A stretch of 64,000 nt of DNA, from contig NZ_AYMR01000013.1 in the NCBI RefSeq assembly GCF_000633535.1, positions 37,369 to 101,368 of the forward strand, in the 5' to 3' direction. The notes under the pieces are model-generated. The model saw nothing but the letters and a program-made list of their open reading frames with translations, was not told where the DNA came from and did no database searches. Positions within the stretch are counted from its first letter, which is position 1. Every line of letters starts with the position of its first letter. Origin of the DNA: Leifsonia aquatica H1aii (GTDB taxonomy: Bacteria; Actinomycetota; Actinomycetes; Actinomycetales; Microbacteriaceae). Shown here piece by piece: positions 16,083 through 24,614 of this stretch. Position numbers and translations under genes: made by a program.

Positions 16083-17819
16083 GTGGAGACGATCACGGGA
16101 CCCGCCGTGCTGGTGAGTCAGCTCGGCTACGACACGGAGGGGCCGAAGGCGGCTGTCGTGGTCGGGGAGCGGGTGACCGCGGTCCACGTCGAGCGCGCGT
16201 CCGGCGAGCGGATGCCGATCGAGCCGGCCATCGGTCCGACCGGCGTGGTCGCGCGCTGGATGTCCGTGCCGTGCACCCGCGTCGACTTCGGCGCCCTCGT
16301 GGAGAGCGGACGCTACCGGCTGCTCGCGGAGGTCGACGGCACCCTGGTGCCGTCGGAGCCCTTCACCGTTGGCCCGGACCGCCTCCCGTCGCTCGTGGTC
16401 TCGGACATCACTGCGATGTTCCGGGCGCAGCGCTCCAGTGGTGAGATCGAGCGGAAGGACGCGGCGGCGCGGTTCTACGACGACGACTCGGGGCGCACGG
16501 TCGATGCCCGCGGCGGCTGGCTCGACGCCTCCGGCGACTACAGCAAGTTCCTCAGCCACCTGACGTACACCCGGATGATGAGCCCCCAGCAGATCCCGCT
16601 CTGCGCCTGGGCCCTGCTCACCGCCGGACGGGAGCTGCGGGGTGCGCATCCCGGCTTCCGTACGAGCCAGTACCCCCGCCTGCGCGACGAGGGGCTCTTC
16701 GGAGCGGACTTCCTCACCCGATTCCAGGATCCGCAGGGGTTCTTCTACACCGGCATCTTCGACGCCCTGACGAAGCGGCTGGAGGAGCGGATGATCACGG
16801 CTCCGCTGCAGGACAGCGTACGGACGCAGCGCTGGCAGGCGGCGTACCGGCACGGCGGGGGCCTGGCCATCGCCGCCCTCGCCCTGGCGGCCACGGCGGA
16901 CGCCGATGGCGAGGAGGGGCGGGACGCCTACTTCGCCGCCGCGGAGCGCGGGTTCGACCACCTGCAGGAGCACAACCGCGCGTATCTGTTCGATGGGGAG
17001 GAGTCGGTCATCGACGACTACGGCGCCCTGCTCGCTGCGGCGGAGCTGGTGGCGGCCGCGCGCCTGCGCGGCGTGGACGGCGAGCGGTTCGAGGATGCCG
17101 GGCGCGAGCGCGCCGCGTCGTTGCGCGACCGGGTGCGATCGGGTGAGACGGGAGCGTGGCTCGTCGGCGACGTGGAGGGGCGGCCGTTCTTCCACGCGGC
17201 CGAGCCCGGACTGCCGGCCGTCGCCCTGCTGCGCTGGGCGGAGGTGCTCCGGGAGGGGGCGCACGACGACGGAGCGTCCGCGGAGGCATCCGCCGCCGAA
17301 GGTGTCGCGCTCGCGATCCTCCGCGGCGTGCTCGAGCGCACCGACGCCGTGACCAACCCGTTCGGCTACCCGCGCCAGCGGGTGCAGCCGCTCGGCGGCC
17401 AGCCGCGTGACGCGTTCTTCTTCCCGCACGAGAACGAGACCGGCTACTGGTGGCAGGGCGAGAACGCGGGCATCGCCTCCCTCGGCTACGCGGCGGCGAT
17501 CGCGTCTCGTCTACCGGGGTGCGACGACTCGACCGAGGAACGGTTGCGCCGCCTGCACGCGGACGTGGTGGCGTGGGTCGGCGGGCTGAACCCCTTCGAC
17601 GCCTGCATGCTCCAGGGGCGCGGGCGCAACGGCGTGGAGTACTCGGGGGAGTACCAGAACACCCCGGGCGGGATCGTGAACGGCATCACCTCCGGCTGGA
17701 GCGACGAGGAGTCCATCGCCTTCCTGCCGGAGGCGGCGCCGGACGGCGAGGAATGGCGCTGGGCCGAGCAGTGGATCCCGCACTCGGGCTGGTTCCTGCT
17801 GGCGGTCTGCGCCGCCTGA
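16083..17819 (+). CDS. Glycoside hydrolase family 9-like protein, cytoplasmic
   Basis: 578 aa with an N-terminal Ig-like domain (VLVSQLGYDTEGPKAAVV, about 7-95) and an (alpha/alpha)6 barrel. The family-9 motif GGWLDASGDYSKFLSHL supplies the catalytic-base Asp region; GLNPFDACMLQGRGRNG and the C-terminal WAEQWIPHSGWFL, with a Glu in the general-acid region, fit GH9. There is no signal peptide, so it should act inside the cell on imported oligosaccharides. Known intracellular GH9 proteins include exo-acting glucosidases and glucosaminidases; the substrate here is unknown. The GTG start is set by GGAGG 4 nt upstream. Confidence 0.75.
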   Translation: METITGPAVLVSQLGYDTEGPKAAVVVGERVTAVHVERASGERMPIEPAIGPTGVVARWMSVPCTRVDFGALVESGRYRLLAEVDGTLVPSEPFTVGPDRLPSLVVSDITAMFRAQRSSGEIERKDAAARFYDDDSGRTVDARGGWLDASGDYSKFLSHLTYTRMMSPQQIPLCAWALLTAGRELRGAHPGFRTSQYPRLRDEGLFGADFLTRFQDPQGFFYTGIFDALTKRLEERMITAPLQDSVRTQRWQAAYRHGGGLAIAALALAATADADGEEGRDAYFAAAERGFDHLQEHNRAYLFDGEESVIDDYGALLAAAELVAAARLRGVDGERFEDAGRERAASLRDRVRSGETGAWLVGDVEGRPFFHAAEPGLPAVALLRWAEVLREGAHDDGASAEASAAEGVALAILRGVLERTDAVTNPFGYPRQRVQPLGGQPRDAFFFPHENETGYWWQGENAGIASLGYAAAIASRLPGCDDSTEERLRRLHADVVAWVGGLNPFDACMLQGRGRNGVEYSGEYQNTPGGIVNGITSGWSDEESIAFLPEAAPDGEEWRWAEQWIPHSGWFLLAVCAA

Positions 17820-17855
17820 GGGTCGCTCCGTTCGCGCGAGCGGAGGCCGGCGGAC

Positions 17856-18494
17856 TCAGCGCCCGACGACGCGCGCCAGCGTTCCCGGGTCGAGGCCCAG
17901 CGTCCACTCGGCGACGTCGGCGACGAAGCGCGCCTGCGCCGGATGGCTCAGGTCGCCGGTGCTGTTGACGTAGGACCCGCTGCCGTCGACCGCGATCAGG
18001 AGGCGGATGCTCGCGGCCTCCGGGTCCACCTCGGCGAACTCGCCCGCGGCGACGCCGGCGGTGATGATCGCGGAGAGCCGGGAGCGGTCGAGCTCGTCCT
18101 GCTCGCGCAACGTCTCCTCGAGCGAGGGGGTGAAGCGGGAGAGGTGGCGGGCGTTCAGCCAGAGCCGGGCGAGCGGCAGCGAGGCGCCGCTGTCGATGTG
18201 GTCGACGAAGTGCGCGAGCCGTTCGACGGGCGCGCCGGCCTCCGGGAAGAAGTGCTCGCGCTCGATCGTCGCGGCGCGCACGAATGCCTCCTCCACCAGG
18301 TCTTCCGCTGCGGGGAAGTAGTGCGAGATCAGCCCGGGCCGCACGCCGAGGCGTGTCGCGACGGCGCGCAGCGTGATCCGTTCCAGGCCCTGTTCGAGGG
18401 CGATGGCGGCCGCCTCCGAGAGGATCTCCTCCCGTCGCTCCTCCGGCGCTTTCCGGGAACGGGGAGCTGGTCTGCTTGACTCCATGCCCTCCAT
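17856..18494 (-). CDS. TetR-family regulator divergent from the NCS1 permease operon
   Basis: 212 aa. The N-terminal HTH (about 20-65) reads ITLRAVATRLGVRPGLISHYF and is followed by an alpha-helical ligand domain. The first ATG is annotated; Met4 is an alternative start. The gene is divergent from the permease-amidohydrolase operon and shares with it a tandem 22-bp repeat that is the likely operator. The ligand is probably the transported nucleobase-like compound or its product (inference). Confidence 0.85.
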   Translation of the reverse strand: MEGMESSRPAPRSRKAPEERREEILSEAAAIALEQGLERITLRAVATRLGVRPGLISHYFPAAEDLVEEAFVRAATIEREHFFPEAGAPVERLAHFVDHIDSGASLPLARLWLNARHLSRFTPSLEETLREQDELDRSRLSAIITAGVAAGEFAEVDPEAASIRLLIAVDGSGSYVNSTGDLSHPAQARFVADVAEWTLGLDPGTLARVVGR

Positions 18495-18495
18495 G

Positions 18496-18540
18496 CTATT
18501 GAATGACTGACCAACAGACTATTGGGCAGGTGACCAACAG
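18496..18540. promoter_or_regulatory. Tandem 22-bp direct repeat, candidate TetR operator
   Basis: Two copies (18496-18517 and 18519-18540) share CTATTG at the left and TGACCAACAG at the right, 23 bp apart, about two helical turns. They occupy most of the gap between the TetR and permease starts. Repression of both directions by one regulator is the simplest reading. Confidence 0.6.
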
Positions 18541-18569
18541 CGATGGAGCTGAGTCGGGAGAGAAACCAG

Positions 18570-20000
18570 ATGTCCGCAGAACGCATCGGAACCGAGGAGT
18601 TCGTCGACGCCTCCACGGCGCCGGAGACACGGGGGATCGAGGTCATCGGCGACGCCGAGCGCCACGGCCGCGCCCGAGACCTCTTCTTCGTCTGGGCGGC
18701 GCCGGGGGTGAGCATCCTCAACTTCACCGTCGGCGCGACCCTCATCCTGCTCGGACTCGAGATCTGGCAGGCCATCGCGGTCATCCTCGCGTCGTCGCTG
18801 CTCTGGGTCTTCCCCGGGCTGATCGCCGCCAGCGGCCCGGCCGCCGGGACGTCGGGGTCGGTGGTCACCCGGGCGATGTACGGAGTGCTCGGCAACAAGC
18901 TCTTCGTCGCCTTCGTCGGCTGGTTCATCGGGGCGGTCTTCCTGTCGCTGACCTGGCTCGCGTCGTCCTTCATGGGCGCCGACCTGCTGCGGCGCATCGG
19001 TCTCGACGACCCGATCTGGGTTCCCATCGGGGTGACGCTCGTGGTGTCGGCGGTGACGATCCTGGTGGCGATCTTCGGGCACGGGCTGATCCTGCGCATC
19101 TACCCGATCATGGCCGTGGTGCTGTTCGCGATCTTCCTCCTGGTCACCGCGTTCATCCTGCCGACGGTGAACTGGGGCTACACCGCACCGCAGCAGCTCA
19201 GCGGCGGCCAGCTCTGGTCGGCGATCTCGATCGGCTTCACCATCCTCGCCTCCACCCCGCTGTCGTTCATCAACAGCCCTGATATCGCGCGCTACCTTCC
19301 GCGCTCGACCAAGCCGTCGCACATCGCCGCGGCCACCGCGTTCGGCGGCGCCCTGCCCTTCATCGTGTTCACCAGCGTCGGCGTGCTGCTGGCGACCGGG
19401 CTGAAGGCCGGGGCCTTCGACGCCGGGATCGACGTCGCGCTGTTCGACCTGCTGCCCGGCTGGGTCGGCCCGGTGCTCGTGATCGGGGTGATCGTGAACA
19501 CGATCGCGCTGAACGCGATGACCACCTACACCTCGAGCATGGCGCTGCAGGCGATCGGCCTCCGGCTGCGCCGCATCCCCTCGGCCATCATCGTCGGCGC
19601 GGTCGGGACCGCCCTCACGATCTACCTCGCGCTGTCGTCCAGCCTGCTCGAGGCCGCCAACATCCTGCTGCAGCTGCTCGTGATCGTGTCGGGGCCGGCG
19701 ATGGCGATCTTCGTGGTCGACGTGCTGCGCCGCCGCTACGTCTACGACGGCGCCGAGCTCTTCGACGACAGCCGGGGGAGCCGGTTCTGGTACACGGGCG
19801 GGTGGAGCATCCCGGGCATCGCGGCGCTGCTGCTCGGCGGCATCGTCACAGCCCTGTGCCTGTCGACCGGCGTCTGGACCGGGGCGATCGCCGCGGCGCT
19901 GGGGAACGTGGACCTCTCCGTGCCCACCGGGATGATCGTCGCCGCGCTCGTGTACCTTCTGCTCAGCCGCACTCGACTCGGAAAGGAGGGCCGGCCGTGA
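18570..20000 (+). CDS. NCS1-family nucleobase/cation symporter (CodB-like)
   Basis: 476 aa with about 12 membrane helices. Helix 1 carries WAAPGVSILNFTVGATL and helix 6-7 SPDIARYLPRSTKPSH, both typical of the NCS1 cytosine/allantoin/hydantoin transporters. The ATG at 18570 is chosen over one at 18543 because GGGAGAG lies about 7 nt before it. The next gene, an amidohydrolase, overlaps by 4 nt, so transport and hydrolysis of the same amide-containing compound is likely. Confidence 0.87.
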   Translation: MSAERIGTEEFVDASTAPETRGIEVIGDAERHGRARDLFFVWAAPGVSILNFTVGATLILLGLEIWQAIAVILASSLLWVFPGLIAASGPAAGTSGSVVTRAMYGVLGNKLFVAFVGWFIGAVFLSLTWLASSFMGADLLRRIGLDDPIWVPIGVTLVVSAVTILVAIFGHGLILRIYPIMAVVLFAIFLLVTAFILPTVNWGYTAPQQLSGGQLWSAISIGFTILASTPLSFINSPDIARYLPRSTKPSHIAAATAFGGALPFIVFTSVGVLLATGLKAGAFDAGIDVALFDLLPGWVGPVLVIGVIVNTIALNAMTTYTSSMALQAIGLRLRRIPSAIIVGAVGTALTIYLALSSSLLEAANILLQLLVIVSGPAMAIFVVDVLRRRYVYDGAELFDDSRGSRFWYTGGWSIPGIAALLLGGIVTALCLSTGVWTGAIAAALGNVDLSVPTGMIVAALVYLLLSRTRLGKEGRP

Positions 20001-21652
20001 CCGACCCCATCGAGACCACCGCAGCGGGCGCCGCTGCGTCCACCACCTTGTACCGCGACGGCCGCGTCTTCACGGCCGACGCCGATCCGGCCAGAGCCTG
20101 GGCCAACGCGTTCGCCGTCGTCGGCGACCGGATCTCGTGGGTCGGCGCCGAGGGCGACGAACCGCCGGCGGCCGACCGGGTGGTCGACCTCGGCGGACGC
20201 CTCGTGCTCCCCGGCTTCACCGACGCGCACACCCATCTGCTGATGATGGGCGCGGCGCTCGGCCAGGTGTACCTCACGGAGGCGCGCACCCTGGAGGACA
20301 TCCTGCGCCTGCTGAAGGAGGCGCGGGCCGCCGACCCCGAGGCGACGGTGCTGCGCGGTCGCGGCTGGCTGTTCGACGCCGTGCCCGGAGGAGCGCCGAC
20401 GGCCGCGATGATCGACGCCGCCGTCTCCGACATCCCCGTGTATCTGGACGCGAACGACTACCACTCCTGCTGGGTGAACGCGGCGGCGCTCGCCGAACTC
20501 GGCATCACCCGCGACACCCCCGACCCGATCGGCGGGGAGATCGTGCGCGACGCCGACGGGAACCCGACCGGGCTGCTGCTGGAGACGGCGGCGACCGAAT
20601 ACGCGTGGGGACAGCGCGACGCCGCCACCACCGACGCCGACCGCGACGCCCAGGTCGAGCGCGCGATCGACGCCTACCTGACGACCGGGGTCACCGGCGT
20701 CGTCGACATGGCGATGGACGAGTTCGCGCTCGCCGCACTGAAGCGGGCCCAGGAGCGGCGCGGGGGCGTGCTGCCCATCCGGGTCGCCGCGCACTGGCTC
20801 ATCACCAACACCGGCGACGATGCGGCCAACCTCGCTCAGGTGGAGCGTGCCGCGCAGCTGGCCGAAGAACCCTCCACGGCCTGGCTGCGCGTGGTCGGGA
20901 TCAAGCTCATCCTCGACGGCGTGATCGACGCCTGCACCGCGGCGATGCGCCAGCCCTACGCGGACGGGACGAACGCGGACCCGATCTGGCCGCTGGAGCG
21001 CCTGAAGCCGGTCGTCGCCGCAGCCGACGCGGCCGGCCTGCAGATCGCCCAGCACGCGATCGGCGACTACGCCAGCACGATCGCACTCGACGCGATCGAG
21101 CACGCCGTCGCCGAGAACGGCGACCGGCCGCGCCGCCACCGCATCGAGCACCTCGAGTACGCGGCGCCCGGCACGGCCGAGCGGATGGCGCGGCTCGGCG
21201 TCACGGCATCGATGCAGCCGGTGCACTCCGACCCGGCGATCTTCGACAACTGGGTCGAGATGCTCGGAGACGACCGGGTCGACCGGGCCTTCCCGTGGCC
21301 GGAGTACGAGGACGCGGGCACGCTGCTCGCCTTCTCGACGGACGCGCCCACCGCGCCGCACCAGGCGCTCGCCAACATGTACGTGGCCTCCACCCGCGCG
21401 TCCGCACTCGACCCGAGCGTGCCCGCGAAGCAGCCGCAGCACGCCGTGCCGCTGGACCGCGCCATCGGGCACGCCACGCGCGACGCCGCCGCCTCCGTGG
21501 GCGACGGCGCGTGGCGCGGACGGATCGCACCGGGCTTCGCCGCGGACGTCGCCGTGCTCGACGCGGACGTGTTCGCGGGAGGCGCGACCTCCCTGCTCCA
21601 CGCCCAGGTCGTCGAGACGATCGTCGCCGGCCGGAGGGTGTACACGGCCTGA
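19997..21652 (+). CDS. YtcJ-like metal-dependent amidohydrolase
   Basis: 551-aa amidohydrolase-3 family protein. Metal ligands are visible as H78 and H80 in DAHTHL, later QHAIGD and HRIEHLEY histidines, and the Asp in FSTDAP; a Lys in GIKLILDG sits where the bridging lysine is expected. It hydrolyses an amide or related bond in the cytoplasm. The family covers many substrates and the exact one cannot be read. GTGA overlap with the permease and a GGAGGG site show translational coupling. A perfect hairpin follows the gene. Confidence 0.85.
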   Translation: MTDPIETTAAGAAASTTLYRDGRVFTADADPARAWANAFAVVGDRISWVGAEGDEPPAADRVVDLGGRLVLPGFTDAHTHLLMMGAALGQVYLTEARTLEDILRLLKEARAADPEATVLRGRGWLFDAVPGGAPTAAMIDAAVSDIPVYLDANDYHSCWVNAAALAELGITRDTPDPIGGEIVRDADGNPTGLLLETAATEYAWGQRDAATTDADRDAQVERAIDAYLTTGVTGVVDMAMDEFALAALKRAQERRGGVLPIRVAAHWLITNTGDDAANLAQVERAAQLAEEPSTAWLRVVGIKLILDGVIDACTAAMRQPYADGTNADPIWPLERLKPVVAAADAAGLQIAQHAIGDYASTIALDAIEHAVAENGDRPRRHRIEHLEYAAPGTAERMARLGVTASMQPVHSDPAIFDNWVEMLGDDRVDRAFPWPEYEDAGTLLAFSTDAPTAPHQALANMYVASTRASALDPSVPAKQPQHAVPLDRAIGHATRDAAASVGDGAWRGRIAPGFAADVAVLDADVFAGGATSLLHAQVVETIVAGRRVYTA

Positions 21653-21657
21653 CGCCG

Positions 21658-21700
21658 GGTGGTCGACGCCGGCGGCATCCGCTGTCGGGCGTCGACCACC
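21658..21700. terminator. Perfect 13-bp inverted repeat between convergent genes
   Basis: GGTGGTCGACGCC (21658-21670) and its exact complement GGCGTCGACCACC (21688-21700) enclose a 17-nt loop, 5 nt after the amidohydrolase stop and 25 nt before the end of the convergent permease. Probably a bidirectional terminator. Confidence 0.75.
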
Positions 21701-21725
21701 GCGGGGGACGCGGGCGGACGCGTCC

Positions 21726-23135
21726 CTAGTGCGCCGTGTCGGCGGGGGCCTCCAGCAGCGGTGCCGGGTCGTCCTCGGAGAAGTCCATCACCGGGGGCTT
21801 GCGGCGGAAGCCCCCGGTGACGATCGCCAGGATGACGATTCCCACCGCCACCCAGATCGCGCCGGCGACGAAGGTCGTCCCGGACAGGCTCGTCCAGAGC
21901 CACACCGTCAGCGCGAACCCGATGAGCGGCGCGACCAGATGGGCGGTCATCGCCCGCGCTCCGCGCTCCTTGCCGTCGATGATGTAGTGCTTGATGACCG
22001 CCAGGTTCACGAAGCTGAACGCGACGAGGGCGCCGAACGAGATGACCGAGGCGGCGACGTCGAGCGGGAGCGCGAGCGCCCCGACCAGGCCGACGACGCC
22101 GACCACCAGCACGGCGAGCCACGGCGTCTTGAAGCGCGCGTGCACCGCTGCGAAGACCTGCCGCGGCAGCTGCCCGTCGCGTCCCATCGCGAAGAGGATG
22201 CGCGCGACGCTCGCCTGCGACGTCATCGCCGAGGCGAAGCTGCCGGCGATGTAGGCGGCGGTGAAGAAGGTGAACAGCGCCCCGCCGCCGATGCGGGTCA
22301 TCACATCCAGCGGTGCCGAGTCGGTGTCGGTGAAGTACGCGTAGTCCGGGAAGACGAGCCCGGCGATGTAGGCCGTGACGATGAAGAGCAGGCCGCCCGC
22401 GAGGGTGCAGAGGATGATCGCGCGCGGGATGCTCTTGCGGGCGTCCTTGGCCTCCTCCGACAGCGTCGAGACCGCGTCGAAGCCGAGGAAGGCGAGGGCC
22501 AGGATCGCCGCGCCGGCCGCGATGCCGCTGAGCGGGGTGCCCGCCGAGAAGAACGGGTCGAGCAGGTTCGGCAGCGACGAGGTGCCCGAGAGGTACGACA
22601 GCCCGGTCACCACGAACACGACGATGAAGACGATCTGCACGCCGACCAGCGCCAGGTTCGCCGACGTGACGAGCGTGATGCCGATGACATTGAGCACGGT
22701 GACCAGCGCGACCGAGGCGACGACGAACACCCACGCCGGGACGGCGGGGAACGCCGCATTCAGGTAGATGCCGATGACGAGGTAGTTCAGCAGCGGGAGG
22801 GCGAGGTAGTCGAGCAGCAGCGTCCAGCCGGTGAGGAAGCCCAGGTGCCGGCCGAACGTGCGCTGGGTGTAGGTGTACGCGGAGCCCGCGACGGGATACG
22901 CGCGGACCATGCTCGCGTAGCTCCCCGCCGTGAAGAGCATGGCGATGGTGGTCACGAGGTAGGCGCCGGCCAGGTGGCCGCCGGTGGTCTCCGTCACCAG
23001 GCCGTAGGTGGTGAAGACGGCCAGCGGGAGCATGTACGCCAGGCCGAACAGCAGGAGGGAGGGGGTGCCGAGGCTGCGCTTGAGGCGCGGACCGGCCGGA
23101 GCGGCGGTGCTCGCGGTTCCAGGAGTGGTGGTCAC
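21726..23135 (-). CDS. APC-superfamily amino-acid/polyamine permease
   Basis: 469 aa with about 12 helices. Motifs GLAYMLPLAVFTTYG in helix 1 and LAFLGFDAVSTLSEEAKDA after helix 6 are typical of the APC group containing putrescine importers such as PuuP, but specificity is not certain. The GTG start follows GAAAGG. Upstream lies a LacI/cre-like site and then four palindromes. No metabolic partner is adjacent, so the substrate stays open. Confidence 0.82.
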   Translation of the reverse strand: MTTTPGTASTAAPAGPRLKRSLGTPSLLLFGLAYMLPLAVFTTYGLVTETTGGHLAGAYLVTTIAMLFTAGSYASMVRAYPVAGSAYTYTQRTFGRHLGFLTGWTLLLDYLALPLLNYLVIGIYLNAAFPAVPAWVFVVASVALVTVLNVIGITLVTSANLALVGVQIVFIVVFVVTGLSYLSGTSSLPNLLDPFFSAGTPLSGIAAGAAILALAFLGFDAVSTLSEEAKDARKSIPRAIILCTLAGGLLFIVTAYIAGLVFPDYAYFTDTDSAPLDVMTRIGGGALFTFFTAAYIAGSFASAMTSQASVARILFAMGRDGQLPRQVFAAVHARFKTPWLAVLVVGVVGLVGALALPLDVAASVISFGALVAFSFVNLAVIKHYIIDGKERGARAMTAHLVAPLIGFALTVWLWTSLSGTTFVAGAIWVAVGIVILAIVTGGFRRKPPVMDFSEDDPAPLLEAPADTAH

Positions 23136-23152
23136 GGGGTGCCTTTCGGATT

Positions 23153-23166
23153 GGAAAGCGTTTACC
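23153..23166 (-). promoter_or_regulatory. LacI-family/cre-like operator upstream of the APC permease
   Basis: GGAAAGCGTTTACC matches the general LacI-family pattern (AANCGNTT core, extended WGNAANCGNTNNCA). It lies 18-31 bp before the GTG start, a position suited to repression. Which of the LacI proteins binds it, if any, is unknown. Confidence 0.45.
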
Positions 23167-23224
23167 CGGGAATGTACAGCTTTGGTCCGCCATTGGTAAA
23201 CAACTTTTTTCGCGCCCCTCCCGC

Positions 23225-23377
23225 GATTCGTGCCGAATGTCGCGAATGCCGCGCCCATTCCCTGCATTCGGCACGAATGTGCGGCGCGCCGCCTCCCGTC
23301 ATCGCGGTGGTGCGGTTCTCGACATTCGTGCCGAATGCGGGGTTTGACGACGCTAAAAGCGACATTCGGCACGAATC
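23225..23377. repeat. Four CATTCG-type 15-bp palindromes (family 1, locus 2)
   Basis: GATTCGTGCCGAATG (23225), CATTCGGCACGAATG (23265), CATTCGTGCCGAATG (23323) and CATTCGGCACGAATC (23363) alternate in orientation, each with GCGAC/GTCGC-like flanks. The last ends 2 bp before the stop codon of the dehydrogenase gene. The array separates that 3' end from the permease promoter. Confidence 0.75.
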
Positions 23378-23379
23378 CG

Positions 23380-24351
23380 TCAGGGCTCGATGACGGCCTT
23401 GACGAAGCCGGGGGCGCGGTCGGCCATGAGGGAGTAGGCGGTGTCCACGTCGTGGAGGCCGAAGCGGTGGGTGATCAGCGGGGCGGAGGTGAACCGGCGG
23501 CTGGCGACGTGGTCGAGGGCGGCGCTCATGGCGCGCATGACGCGCGGGTGGTCCGGGCAGAACCCGTTGACGACGGTGGCGCCCTTGTACCAGAGCTCCA
23601 TGTCGAACGGTGCGGTGCCGGCGTGGTGGTAGCCCACGACGCAGAGCGTGCCGAAGGGGCGCACGAGCGGGGAGGCGGTGGCGAGGCCGGGTGTGACCCC
23701 GGTGGCCTCGAGGACGACGTCTGCGCGCGGGTCCGCGGCCCCCGCGTCACCGGAGGACCCGGAGTCGGAGGTCGGGCCGGCGATGAAGCCCTCGACCTCG
23801 TCGGGGTGCAGCGCGACGTGCGCCCCGAGCGCGAGCGCGCGCTCCCGGGCCTCGGCGTTGGGGTCGACGGCGATGATCATGCGCGGTGCCCGGGTGCGGG
23901 CGAGCTGGAGCAGCCCGAGCCCCATGAAGCCGAGCCCGACGACGGCGACGCGGGAGCCGGGGAGGATCGGGGTGCGCGAGATCGCCTCCTCCAGGGTGGC
24001 GATGGGCTCGCCGATCGCGTGCGCCGGCTCGACACCGGCGGGCACGGGGAGGAGCAGGTCGGCGTCGAGCACGGCGTGGGTGGCGAATCCCGGGCCGCCG
24101 AGCCCGGTGACGATCTCGCCCTCGCGCCAGCGGGAGGCGCCGGGTCCGGTGGCGACGACCCGGCCGGCGATCTCGTGGCCGAGCGCGATGGGATCCGCCC
24201 CGACGGCCGGCCCCTCCCGCCAGGGCGCGAGGTCGGACGTGCAGACGCCGCTGGCGAGGATCTCGACCAGCACCTGGCCGGCGCCGGGCGAGGGAGTGGG
24301 CACCTCTTCCACGCGGGAGGTGCGGGCGGAGACGACGCGACTGATCAGCAT
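23380..24351 (-). CDS. Zinc-type alcohol/polyol dehydrogenase (MDR family) lacking the structural-zinc loop
   Basis: 323-aa medium-chain NAD(P) dehydrogenase. The catalytic zinc site is C37 and H59-E60 in ALGHEIAGRV; the Rossmann motif VVGLGFMGLG follows. The four-Cys structural-zinc loop of classic members is absent (GLGGPGFATHAV stands there), and the protein is short for the family. The substrate is probably a sugar alcohol or other alcohol (inference). TACACT lies exactly 6 nt before the ATG, so the mRNA is likely leaderless. Divergent from locus A. Confidence 0.83.
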   Translation of the reverse strand: MLISRVVSARTSRVEEVPTPSPGAGQVLVEILASGVCTSDLAPWREGPAVGADPIALGHEIAGRVVATGPGASRWREGEIVTGLGGPGFATHAVLDADLLLPVPAGVEPAHAIGEPIATLEEAISRTPILPGSRVAVVGLGFMGLGLLQLARTRAPRMIIAVDPNAEARERALALGAHVALHPDEVEGFIAGPTSDSGSSGDAGAADPRADVVLEATGVTPGLATASPLVRPFGTLCVVGYHHAGTAPFDMELWYKGATVVNGFCPDHPRVMRAMSAALDHVASRRFTSAPLITHRFGLHDVDTAYSLMADRAPGFVKAVIEP

Positions 24352-24614
24352 GCGGTCAGTGTAGCCCGCGTGGTCGTTCGTGGTTTTAAGTGGATTGCAT
24401 GCGCACCCGCGCTGACGATCGGACTTCTGGCGGTGTTCGCTGTATTTGTGGGGATCCGGATGTTTCGATCGTGTGAATCCTGCGTTCAGCTCTTGTTACC
24501 GTTCACTTTTCGTCTTAGTCTGGCATCGGGTGGTATTGATCTGGGATACCGTTCGGTTCACCCGCCCGGGTGCTTCGAGGCTCCCGGACGGCGCATTTCA
24601 AAGGAGAGTGTGTG
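24352..24614 (+). promoter_or_regulatory. Upstream region of the locus A operon
   Basis: A 263-bp gene-free stretch, less GC-rich than its surroundings. It holds the dehydrogenase promoter on the minus strand (TACACT, 24358-24363), a direct repeat TACCGTTC (24497 and 24547) and an inverted repeat GGTAT-N9-ATACC (24532-24550) that could bind the operon's GntR regulator. AAGGAGAG (24601-24608) is the ribosome-binding site of the first gene. Confidence 0.45.
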
